From an uncultured Prevotella sp. (GTDB lineage: Bacteria > Bacteroidota > Bacteroidia > Bacteroidales > Bacteroidaceae): 5,337 nucleotides of DNA. Below the pieces are notes generated by a model. The model was given only the letters and a program-made list of their open reading frames with translations, did not search any database and was not told the origin of the DNA. The translations under genes and the position numbers were made by a program. The stretch is from contig CALBYK010000333.1 of assembly GCA_937889855.1 (NCBI GenBank), positions 1 to 5,337 on the forward strand, read 5' to 3'. Of this stretch, positions 1 to 5,337 are shown piece after piece; the stretch's first letter is position 1; each line of letters starts with the position of its first letter.

Positions 1-1112
1 TAGAGTCCTACGCGAATCTCGCGGTTTGGAATGTCGAGAGTGTAGAGCAGAGTTTCCTCGTCGTAGTCCTTGATGGTGACGTAGCCGCTCTGGTAGAGCA
101 GCGCGGTGAGGCTCTTCATGTTCTCTGTGGGCGCGTCGAAAGCCGACTCCGGTGCGTACGGGTTGCCTATCTCCGACGGTATGACGTCAAACTTGCTCAT
201 CATCTCGATGAGATATGTCGGTGTGCCCGACGAGAACCAGTACGCCTTGAGGTTGCGGTTGTTGAGCGCGTTGATGAGGCTGAACGGGTTGAAGATGTCG
301 GGTGAGGGCCATGTGAAGTGGTAGCCGTCATAGTTGTCGCGCAGTGCTTTGAGGGCATGCTGCCGGTCAGTGCCGAGCCGCTGGGCGAGCGCGTATACGC
401 CGGGCATAATCTGTTCTGTGATTTCCTCAGCGGTGAAGCCGCAGATGGCTGCATATTCGGGCAGCATGCTTATGTTGGCGATGTTGTTCAGCTCGCTGAA
501 GATGCTGAGTTGCGAGAATTTGGTTATTCCGGTGAGGAAGACGAAGCGCAGGCAGGGGTCGCAGTCCTTCAGTGGACTGTAGAAGTTGCGCATGACATTG
601 CGCAGCACAGGCAACTGTGTGTCCTCATGCACTACATCAAGCAGTGGCGCGTCGTATTCGTCGATGAGCACGACGACCTTGTGTCCGGTCTGTCGGAATG
701 CCTCATGGATGAGGTTGCTCAGTCGGGTGTTGGGGGTCTTTGGAGGATTTGAAACGTTGAAGTGCTTTTCCTCAATCGACAGGATTTAGTCAAGGTAGTC
801 TTCGAGCTGTTCCTTGTCCATGTGCTTGCCCGATGCCATGCTGAAGTGCAGCACGGGTTATTCCGTCCAGTCCTTTTCGAGCCGCTCGATGGCGAGTCAC
901 TTGAAGAGTTCCTTCTTTCCCTCGAAGTACGACTTCATCGTGGAGAGCAGCAGCGACTTGCCGAACCGTCTCGGACGGCTCAGAAAATAATAAGTGCCGC
1001 CAGTCTGTGCAAGTCGGTATATGTATTCCGTCTTGTCAACATAGAGGAAGTTGCCTTCGCGTATTTTCTCGAAGGTCTGTATTCCAATAGGGTATCTCTT
1101 TTCTTCTGCCAT
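1..1112 (-). pseudogene. AAA-ATPase-like / PD-(D/E)XK family protein, inactivated by three in-frame stops; 3' end outside window
   Basis: The frame from the ATG at 1110-1112 reads as the AAA-ATPase-like (PF09820-type) family of Bacteroidales, whose members usually continue into a PD-(D/E)XK nuclease-like domain (DUF1703/PDDEXK_9 type). That domain would lie beyond position 1. Visible in order are the N-terminal YPIGIQTFEKI and FLYVDKTEYI (about residues 7-31), the family's degenerate P-loop RPRRFGKS (46-53), a Walker B-like VVVLIDEYD (146-154), the FLTGITKFSQLSIFSELNNI block (about 192-211) and NYDGYHF. The frame is broken at codon 72 (TGA, 897-899), codon 85 (TAA, 858-860) and codon 109 (TAA, 786-788). 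From memory of the family, Gly stands at 72 and Tyr at 85; Tyr or Phe is likely at 109. There is no frameshift: all 260 or so codons after the third stop stay in the same frame. The first 71 codons would give only a fragment ending just after the P-loop. The family's cellular role is not established. Family assignment is very secure; loss of function is likely. Confidence 0.88.
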
Positions 1113-1140
1113 GAGTTATTGCCGATAAATGATTTTTCCA

Positions 1141-1148
1141 CAAATTTA
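1141..1148 (-). promoter_or_regulatory. Bacteroidota-type -7 promoter element for the ATPase-like gene
   Basis: On the minus strand these bases read TAAATTTG, a full match to the TAnnTTTG -7 consensus of the Bacteroidota primary sigma factor. It ends 28 bases before the ATG at 1112, so a start about 7 bases downstream would leave a short leader of roughly 20 bases. The -33 element is poor: the best candidate is CTGG at 1171-1174, 22 bases upstream of the box. There is no Shine-Dalgarno sequence before the ATG, which is normal in this phylum. If real, the broken gene has kept its own promoter and does not depend on the operon upstream. Confidence 0.4.
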
Positions 1149-1197
1149 GATAAAAATCCCGAATTATACGCCAGTTGGAGATAAAAACTATTATACA

Positions 1198-1254
1198 ACA
1201 ACCCGACCACAGTTGCTTGGCAATCTACTTGCCGGGCAACTGTGGTCGGGTTGT
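1198..1254 (-). terminator. Long palindrome, probable transcription terminator after the LPP20/NTF2-like gene
   Basis: Bases 1198-1216 (ACAACCCGACCACAGTTGC) pair perfectly with 1236-1254. Inside this 19-bp stem, 1217-1218 face 1234-1235 as T/G, then 1219-1223 pair with 1229-1233 around a five-base loop (1224-1228). It begins 45 bases past the stop codon of the gene ending at 1300 and lies before the -7 box of the next gene, where a terminator is expected. On the minus strand the stem is followed by a T-rich but non-canonical tail, with a run of five T about 10 bases after the stem. The two T/G positions are wobble pairs in plus-strand RNA but A/C mismatches in minus-strand RNA. No flanking target duplication or transposase fragment is seen. 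A mobile palindromic repeat is the alternative. Confidence 0.55.
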
Positions 1255-1299
1255 ATGGAGAATGTAATATTAGAAGTTGGTGTGCGTAATTGGTTTATG

Positions 1300-3174
1300 C
1301 TATTCGTAGAAGTCGCCGGCATTATATATTTTGGATGTGTCGACCATGTTTGGCTGCCATGTGCGCACTTTGATGGTTGGCTCGTTGCTGTTGGTCATGT
1401 CGACAAGCAGGAAGAGGTAGCCCTTGTCGCTGTAGCGTGACGAGGAATACTCCTGTCCTATCTGTATGCCGAAGAGCTGTCGGTCCTCATATTTCTCAAG
1501 CCATTGGATGTCGTTCTGCGTGAACTTTATGTTGATGAACTCGTTCTGCAGAAAAGCGTTGCGCAGGTTGGCGAGATACTGGTTCTTTGTATATCGGTTG
1601 TATTGTATGAGGCTCTGTCCTTCCACCGATATTTGGCGTTCGTTGTAGCCGTCGGACACAGCCGACCTGCCTGTGCGTGGCTTCGCTACATGTCCGACGA
1701 TGATTACAGCGTCGTCGGCAAACACGTTTGTGATGTACTGCATGTCTTTCATGCAGTAGGCAGTCTTGTAGTTCTCGAGGAATTCGACAAGCATCTCTTT
1801 TGTCCCCTCTTTCCAACTTGTCTCCTTGAGCATAATGTCGTTGGTGGCGATGGAGCCAAGTCCGAACGTGATGTTGTCAATGCGCTTGTCTGTGTTGAAC
1901 GAGAACACCACATCCTCTACAAATGTCTTCTTCACTTTTCCTTTAAAGGCGAACGACATCTGCACACCGCGTGCCGTTACATGACCGTCAAAACTCTTGA
2001 AGAAGACGAAGCTCGGTGTGCCTATCACCTGTGCCATGCCATATTTGATGAGGTGCTTATAACGCTCAAGTCCGCTGATGGTGAAGGCGTTGTCGACAGA
2101 GTTGTAGTTGTGGGAGCGTATGGCCCCCATGACGCGGTTGAGAATCTCTGTATATACCCCGGCATCCTTGGTAATGGCGTCCTCGTCGGCCTTAATGTTT
2201 ATGCCTGGGTTCTTGTCGGCAACCTCAACCTTGTCGTCTGTTTTGGCTTCCTTGTTTTTCTCCTCCTTGCCGTCTTTGGCAGGAGTCGGCGTAATCTTGA
2301 TTTCCGACGAGGCGAACACCTTGTGCGGTATTACGGCAAGCACGCTCTCCAGTTCGGTGTCGCCTCGTGTCTCGTTCTTGAACTCATATTCAAGAGAGAG
2401 ATGATAGACATCGGTTTCGTAGTCGGGAGCCATGTCCATAATGCCGACACCGTCCTTGGCGTCGCCGATGCAGTCGGTGCGTCCGTCTGAGTAAGAATAG
2501 TGGATGCTTGAGACGGGTTTGCCTTTGTAGAAGAAGTGCAACCCTACGCGGTCGCCGTCACGCGACACATATTTCACGCTGACATCCGACATTATGTCGC
2601 GTATGCGTGCCGGGAGCCAGTTGATGAGCTTCTTGCCGTTTGTGCCTATAGCCGACGATGGGCGCTGGAGGGAGCGCACGAGGGAGTAGGCCCAGTAATA
2701 GTATTGCAGGGCAAGGTCTATCTTTGTGGCGGCAAGAGCCTCTTCTGCGATGCCTACATACTCGTTTGCGCGTTGTATGCGGCTTTCATATATTTTCTCC
2801 AGCTCAGAGCGTTTGATGTAGTAGCGTATCTCGTGAGTAGTCGAGCCGTCCACCTTCCACTTCTGCACATTTGTGAGCGTTGCCTGCGAATAGGTGCGCA
2901 CGCAGTTGAGCACTTTTGACTTGTATTCGGTCTTGTCGCCCTTGCTTGTGTTTTCAAATAGTCCTGAGAATTCGTTTGACACGTTGGTGGCAATCATACC
3001 TGTCAACTCAGCCATGGCTGCCTTTTGCGATTCCTCGTCGGTCTCGCCGTGCCCTACACCATAATAGTAATCATCCGAATTGCGAATGTCGTCCCAGTTC
3101 TGGGCTTGGACGGCAATTGGCATGAAGAAAAGTAAGGCAATCAGAAATAAGAGAGTTGGTTCCTTTTTAGACAT
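1300..3174 (-). CDS. Exported protein with LPP20-like N-terminal and NTF2/SnoaL-like C-terminal domains
   Basis: This is a 624-residue protein of unknown function. The ATG at 3172-3174 is preferred because it is followed directly by a signal peptide: MSKKE, a hydrophobic core (about residues 8-22) and a type I cleavage site AVQA|QN at 24/25. There is no lipobox, so it is probably soluble in the periplasm or released. Residues about 36-130 (YYYGVGHGETDEESQKAAMA, then an IRYYIKRSELEKIYESR segment) resemble LPP20-type domains. A helical stretch follows (about 136-170, LALQYYYWAYSLVRSL), then a beta-rich segment (197-290, VSVKYVSRDGDRVGLHFFYK) and a Lys/Glu/Asp-rich linker (295-322). A further alpha/beta part spans about 340-450. 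Residues about 456-624, from EMLVEFLENYKTAYCMKDMQ and FADDAVIIVG onward, look like an NTF2/SnoaL fold. Domain names rest on motif recognition, not on a search. The gene lies 87 bp after the fimbrillin-like gene and probably shares its transcript. A longer form from an in-frame ATG at 3249 is unlikely because it would bury the signal peptide. Confidence 0.88.
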   Translation of the reverse strand: MSKKEPTLLFLIALLFFMPIAVQAQNWDDIRNSDDYYYGVGHGETDEESQKAAMAELTGMIATNVSNEFSGLFENTSKGDKTEYKSKVLNCVRTYSQATLTNVQKWKVDGSTTHEIRYYIKRSELEKIYESRIQRANEYVGIAEEALAATKIDLALQYYYWAYSLVRSLQRPSSAIGTNGKKLINWLPARIRDIMSDVSVKYVSRDGDRVGLHFFYKGKPVSSIHYSYSDGRTDCIGDAKDGVGIMDMAPDYETDVYHLSLEYEFKNETRGDTELESVLAVIPHKVFASSEIKITPTPAKDGKEEKNKEAKTDDKVEVADKNPGINIKADEDAITKDAGVYTEILNRVMGAIRSHNYNSVDNAFTISGLERYKHLIKYGMAQVIGTPSFVFFKSFDGHVTARGVQMSFAFKGKVKKTFVEDVVFSFNTDKRIDNITFGLGSIATNDIMLKETSWKEGTKEMLVEFLENYKTAYCMKDMQYITNVFADDAVIIVGHVAKPRTGRSAVSDGYNERQISVEGQSLIQYNRYTKNQYLANLRNAFLQNEFINIKFTQNDIQWLEKYEDRQLFGIQIGQEYSSSRYSDKGYLFLLVDMTNSNEPTIKVRTWQPNMVDTSKIYNAGDFYE

Positions 3175-3188
3175 AATGATTAAAATGT

Positions 3189-3250
3189 GATGAGGGAGTG
3201 TCAAGATACATTGTTTATATTGGATTTTATTCTTTCGACACTCCCTCATC
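3189..3250. repeat. 14-bp perfect inverted repeat with 34-base loop between two operon genes
   Basis: GATGAGGGAGTGTC at 3189-3202 is the exact reverse complement of 3237-3250. It fills most of the 87 bp between the stop codon at 3262 and the start at 3174. The loop is AT-rich and 34 bases long. On the minus strand the second arm ends 14 bases before the ATG and is followed by ACATTTTAATC. On the plus strand the arm is followed at once by TTTTATTTAT, which looks like a terminator tail, but no plus-strand gene precedes it. It may act as an intercistronic RNA hairpin that limits or stabilises part of the transcript, or as a weak bidirectional terminator. Function is inferred; the repeat itself is certain. 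Confidence 0.7.
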
Positions 3251-3261
3251 TTTTATTTATG

Positions 3262-4626
3262 TTAATATGAGAAATAGCAGAGTTTCAGGTCGTGTATGCT
3301 GGCATAAGAGTGCGTGCCTGGACTATCACTTTTTATAAGGAGAATATATAACTTAGAGTTAGGTATCCTTATATTGAAGTTAAATTTCTCATCGTCACTG
3401 CCATAGTCGGCATTGCCGTCACCGTATGCATGATAAGCCAGATTGGTACTGTACCAGTATTCAGTGTCTGATGCGTAGGAATAGTCATGGCTTTCATATG
3501 TGTCTGTGGTTATGAATAGATGATTGCTTGCAAGAGTCGCGCTTCCTATCAGACCGTATCCACTATAATCCACATTCGTGTCATTGAATATCTCTTTCGC
3601 GTATATATTTTCGTGAAAAATCTGCTCCTTAACATCGTTTCTATTCACACGTATGCTGTCCCCCGTGATTGGAAGATTAGAGTACCAAGTGAAATTGCCG
3701 CTGCTGTATTCTTTGTCCGACGGCTCTATCGAGCTGGCTATTGTCCTTATAACATTGAAACGCTTGGTCCAGTTCTCATGATTATCGGAATTTGGGACCG
3801 TAACAATACCCGAAAAGCCGCTGTAGCCAATTTTCATTTTGGCAAACGTCTTGTTGCAGCCTTGAGTGTAAACGAACTTGGTGTCTGCCATGTCCATAAG
3901 GCATACATCTTTGTCAGATGACAACCATCCATAGAGATAGTCGGATGTGTAGGAGCCATCAGTCTGTTGACGGTCGACTTTTATCTCTTTGTCTGTTATA
4001 TAATCCCAAGTAAAGTAAGTTCCTGCTTTATAATCATAATCGGGCTCAAGAAGAGTCATAATATTTGTATAGTAATAAAATCCCCTTATCTTTATTGTTG
4101 TGGGAGTTTTACTGACAAATCTCACGCGTGAACAACTAGGATTCATAAATCCCGCTAAATGAACAACTCCATTTTTCAGGAAATATGTGGCAGAACCGTT
4201 GTATAAGGCTTTCCCCTCTGGAATAGACCAAATGAATCCGTTATAATTTCCGTTGATGAATTGGTTCAGTACTTCTGATGAATACTTGTATCCATCAACA
4301 TAAGAGATGTTTCCATTCCCGTTTTCAGCCGTCAGGGACTTGTGTGTTTTAAGAGTCCAATTCTCGCTGCTCTTGTTGTATTTTGCATACCCAACATTGC
4401 CGTCAAGTGTGACGAATATCACATCACCGTCTTCCCATCTGTCAGCGCCCGCTCTTGTCTTGTGGTTGTCGGAGAATGAAGGACGGTTTACGTCAAGCAC
4501 CAGAGAATACGTGTATTCCTTGGTGGTTTCTGTATTGTTGGTCTCATCGTATACATCGCTTGAGCATCCATACGACAGTATGGCAACAAAGAGTATTGCC
4601 ATTAGTTTTATATGTTTGTATTTCAT
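3262..4626 (-). CDS. Fimbrillin-like surface lipoprotein
   Basis: This is a 454-residue lipoprotein. Residues 1-20 form a signal peptide (MKYKHIKLMAILFVAILSYG) and the lipobox ends SYG|C at Cys21. SSDVYDE follows; its acidic residues just after the Cys resemble the surface-export signals of Bacteroidota lipoproteins. The N-terminal part has the hallmark of Bacteroidales fimbrillin-like proteins: a beta strand (YTYSLVLDVNRPSF, 38-51), a TRA motif (57-59), then WEDGDVIFV (64-72) and GYAKYNKSSENWTL. That favours the broad FimA/Mfa-like superfamily, although the rest of the chain has no signature I recognise. The C-terminal 78 residues hold 12 Tyr and many Asp and Ser, and the protein ends IHDLKLCYFSY. 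The start is the ATG at 4624-4626, 23 bp after the upstream stop and preceded by an A-rich leader. Sampled GC is about 35-40%, well below the next gene. A glycan-binding surface lipoprotein is an alternative to a pilus subunit. Confidence 0.85.
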   Translation of the reverse strand: MKYKHIKLMAILFVAILSYGCSSDVYDETNNTETTKEYTYSLVLDVNRPSFSDNHKTRAGADRWEDGDVIFVTLDGNVGYAKYNKSSENWTLKTHKSLTAENGNGNISYVDGYKYSSEVLNQFINGNYNGFIWSIPEGKALYNGSATYFLKNGVVHLAGFMNPSCSRVRFVSKTPTTIKIRGFYYYTNIMTLLEPDYDYKAGTYFTWDYITDKEIKVDRQQTDGSYTSDYLYGWLSSDKDVCLMDMADTKFVYTQGCNKTFAKMKIGYSGFSGIVTVPNSDNHENWTKRFNVIRTIASSIEPSDKEYSSGNFTWYSNLPITGDSIRVNRNDVKEQIFHENIYAKEIFNDTNVDYSGYGLIGSATLASNHLFITTDTYESHDYSYASDTEYWYSTNLAYHAYGDGNADYGSDDEKFNFNIRIPNSKLYILLIKSDSPGTHSYASIHDLKLCYFSY

Positions 4627-4649
4627 GTTGTTTGTTTTTTATTCGTTTA
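4627..4649 (-). promoter_or_regulatory. A-rich translation initiation region of the fimbrillin-like gene
   Basis: The 23 bases between the stop at 4650 and the ATG at 4626 read on the minus strand as an almost pure A/C stretch ending AAAAAACAAACAAC just before the ATG, with no GGAGG-like sequence. Bacteroidota ribosomes generally do not rely on Shine-Dalgarno pairing and favour unstructured A-rich leaders, so this fits efficient translation from a shared transcript. The space is too short for an independent promoter, which supports an operon of the BACON-repeat gene and the lipoprotein gene. Confidence 0.45.
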
Positions 4650-5337
4650 TTACCAAATTTCATCCTCTCCGAAGCCGTTGAAGTCTATCTTAGTAGTGTT
4701 GACCTGCTTGATTGTGATAGACTTTCTTGTTCCTGTCGTTGATGACGATCCCTTAAGGCATACATCAATCTGTCCAGTACGCTCTGTCATGTCATCTGAC
4801 ATCTTGTTGACAATGACATACAGCGTCTTGTCCGTTGTGTTATGCTTGAGTGTGTACCAGTTGTCTGCCGCCGGCTTTTCTATTGAGTAGTTGCCGTCCG
4901 TGACAATTGTGTAATAGACGTTGTCCACATTCGAGCCGTCCGTGACGATGGTGTATTTCTTGCTGTCGCCGCCAAATTGGTTGAAGTAAATCTTTTGCGG
5001 ATAAATCTCCAACATTCTTCCAGTCTGTACAATCACCATCTTTACACCTTGTGCTATGGCCTCAGTTGTGCCGGTCTGTGAAGGCATGATGACAATATTG
5101 GCCTTGCGTGTTTCGGTGGTGTTGTTCTCTGTGACGGTGACAGTATATCCGGTATTTCCAGAAAGTATGGACTTATTGGAAATGTTGATCCAGTCGTTTC
5201 CACCGCTTAAGTATTCAATGGAAGGCTCGTTGGTGCTCACAGTACCTGAAACGCTGAGTCTGAAATTGCCACCTTTCCAGTCGTAATTGCCATTTCCTCC
5301 GCCAGTTACATTTAGGTACTGTCCTTGCTGTGTCACA
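4650..5337 (-). CDS. BACON-repeat protein, C-terminal part; start outside window
   Basis: The open frame enters from the right edge and ends at TAA 4650-4652, giving 228 full codons. Residue numbers count from the first full codon. It opens with VTQQG (1-5), the usual last strand of a BACON-type domain, so another repeat lies upstream outside the window. Two more repeats follow. The first covers about 6-106, with DWINIS (48-53), YTVTVTENNTTETRKANIVI (64-83) and end strand MVIVQTG. The second covers about 107-213, with NWYTLKHN (159-166), LYVIVNKMSDDMTERTGQI (172-190) and end strand SITIKQVN. A tail ending FGEDEIW closes the protein. The pattern of a central Trp, a strand with TVTVxxN, TxxRxAxI and a closing (V/I)xQxG strand is that of BACON domains, Ig-like modules of extracellular Bacteroidota proteins often linked to carbohydrate or mucin binding. 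The protein is presumably secreted or surface-anchored, but its N-terminus is not visible. It is the most upstream gene seen of the operon. Confidence 0.83.
   Translation of the reverse strand, partial: VTQQGQYLNVTGGGNGNYDWKGGNFRLSVSGTVSTNEPSIEYLSGGNDWINISNKSILSGNTGYTVTVTENNTTETRKANIVIMPSQTGTTEAIAQGVKMVIVQTGRMLEIYPQKIYFNQFGGDSKKYTIVTDGSNVDNVYYTIVTDGNYSIEKPAADNWYTLKHNTTDKTLYVIVNKMSDDMTERTGQIDVCLKGSSSTTGTRKSITIKQVNTTKIDFNGFGEDEIW
4893..4955 (-). repeat. Pair of 21-bp direct repeats inside the last BACON-like repeat
   Basis: Bases 4893-4913 and 4935-4955 are 21 bases each and match at 19 positions. They lie 42 bases apart, start to start. They encode the duplicated peptide YTIVTDG (residues 128-134 and 142-148), so the period is exactly 14 codons and the frame is kept. 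The intervening and following bases are not alike, so this is a short internal duplication or a converged pair of strands, not an extended tandem array. Confidence 0.7.

Noticed and set aside
786..899. Recoding or an alternative genetic code to explain the three stops
   Set aside because: Both TGA and TAA would have to be read as different amino acids, while the three neighbouring genes all end at TAA. Nonsense mutation is simpler.
318..1184. Plus-strand open frames opposite the ATPase-like gene
   Set aside because: They are antisense to a frame with clear family motifs and have no recognisable protein features.
1198..1254. Palindrome as the remnant of an insertion sequence end
   Set aside because: The short loop leaves no room for a transposase, and no target-site duplication or second inverted end is visible.
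1504..2490. Long plus-strand open frame of 328 codons
   Set aside because: It lies wholly antisense to the LPP20/NTF2-like gene, which has a signal peptide, domain motifs and operon context. The plus-strand product shows no recognisable domain and is rich in Val, Leu, His and Cys, as expected of a shadow frame opposite a GC-rich gene.
3175..3204. TTGACA on the minus strand at 3199-3204 followed by a TAATCA-like box, as a sigma-70 promoter
   Set aside because: Bacteroidota promoters use -33/-7 elements, TTGACA arises within the inverted repeat, and the would-be -10 box abuts the start codon, so transcription would begin inside the gene.
3175..3249. In-frame 25-residue N-terminal extension of the LPP20/NTF2-like protein from an ATG at 3249
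   Set aside because: This start sits inside the inverted repeat and would place a basic segment before the signal peptide. The ATG at 3174 gives a normal signal peptide.
3520..3921. Plus-strand open frame of 133 codons opposite the lipoprotein gene
   Set aside because: No domain or credible start; it is a shadow of the lipoprotein gene on the minus strand.
5334..5336. GTG at the right edge as start of the BACON-repeat protein
   Set aside because: The first residues (VTQQG) match the closing strand of a preceding BACON repeat and there is no signal peptide, so the gene continues beyond the window.

Overview
The window looks like a piece of a Bacteroidota chromosome, most likely Bacteroidales. 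A Prevotella-, Bacteroides- or Muribaculaceae-type genome would fit, but the genus cannot be fixed from the sequence. The grounds are: BACON-type repeats, a fimbrillin-like lipoprotein, the AAA-ATPase-like/PD-(D/E)XK family that is multicopy in this order, A-rich translation starts without a clear Shine-Dalgarno sequence, and a TAnnTTTG-type -7 promoter element. Every credible gene lies on the minus strand. The plus strand carries only antisense shadow frames.

In the order of minus-strand transcription, from the right edge: (1) the 3' end of a gene for an extracytoplasmic protein built of BACON-like beta-sandwich repeats (4650-5337, start outside the window); (2) 23 bp later, a 454-residue lipoprotein with a fimbrillin-like N-terminal signature (3262-4626); (3) after 87 bp that include a 14-bp inverted repeat, a 624-residue exported protein with an LPP20-like N-terminal domain and an NTF2/SnoaL-like C-terminal domain (1300-3174); (4) a strong 57-bp palindrome (1198-1254), probably the end of this transcription unit; (5) a -7 promoter element (1141-1148) and an AAA-ATPase-like gene (1-1112, continuing off the left edge) with three in-frame stop codons at codons 72, 85 and 109.

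The first three genes look like one operon for cell-surface and periplasmic proteins: a repeat protein, a surface lipoprotein and an exported accessory protein. Whether they form a fimbria-like structure, a glycan- or mucin-binding complex or something else is not decidable here. None has a gene symbol I can give honestly. The lipoprotein gene is clearly more AT-rich (about 35-40% GC in sampled lines) than the gene after it and the ATPase remnant (about 53-60%). This is a common pattern for variable surface proteins.

The most concrete anomaly is the ATPase-like gene. It has lost its coding capacity through three clustered nonsense substitutions and no frameshift, and the remaining 785 bases up to the edge stay open and family-like. 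I see no rRNA, tRNA, CRISPR array, complete insertion sequence or origin.
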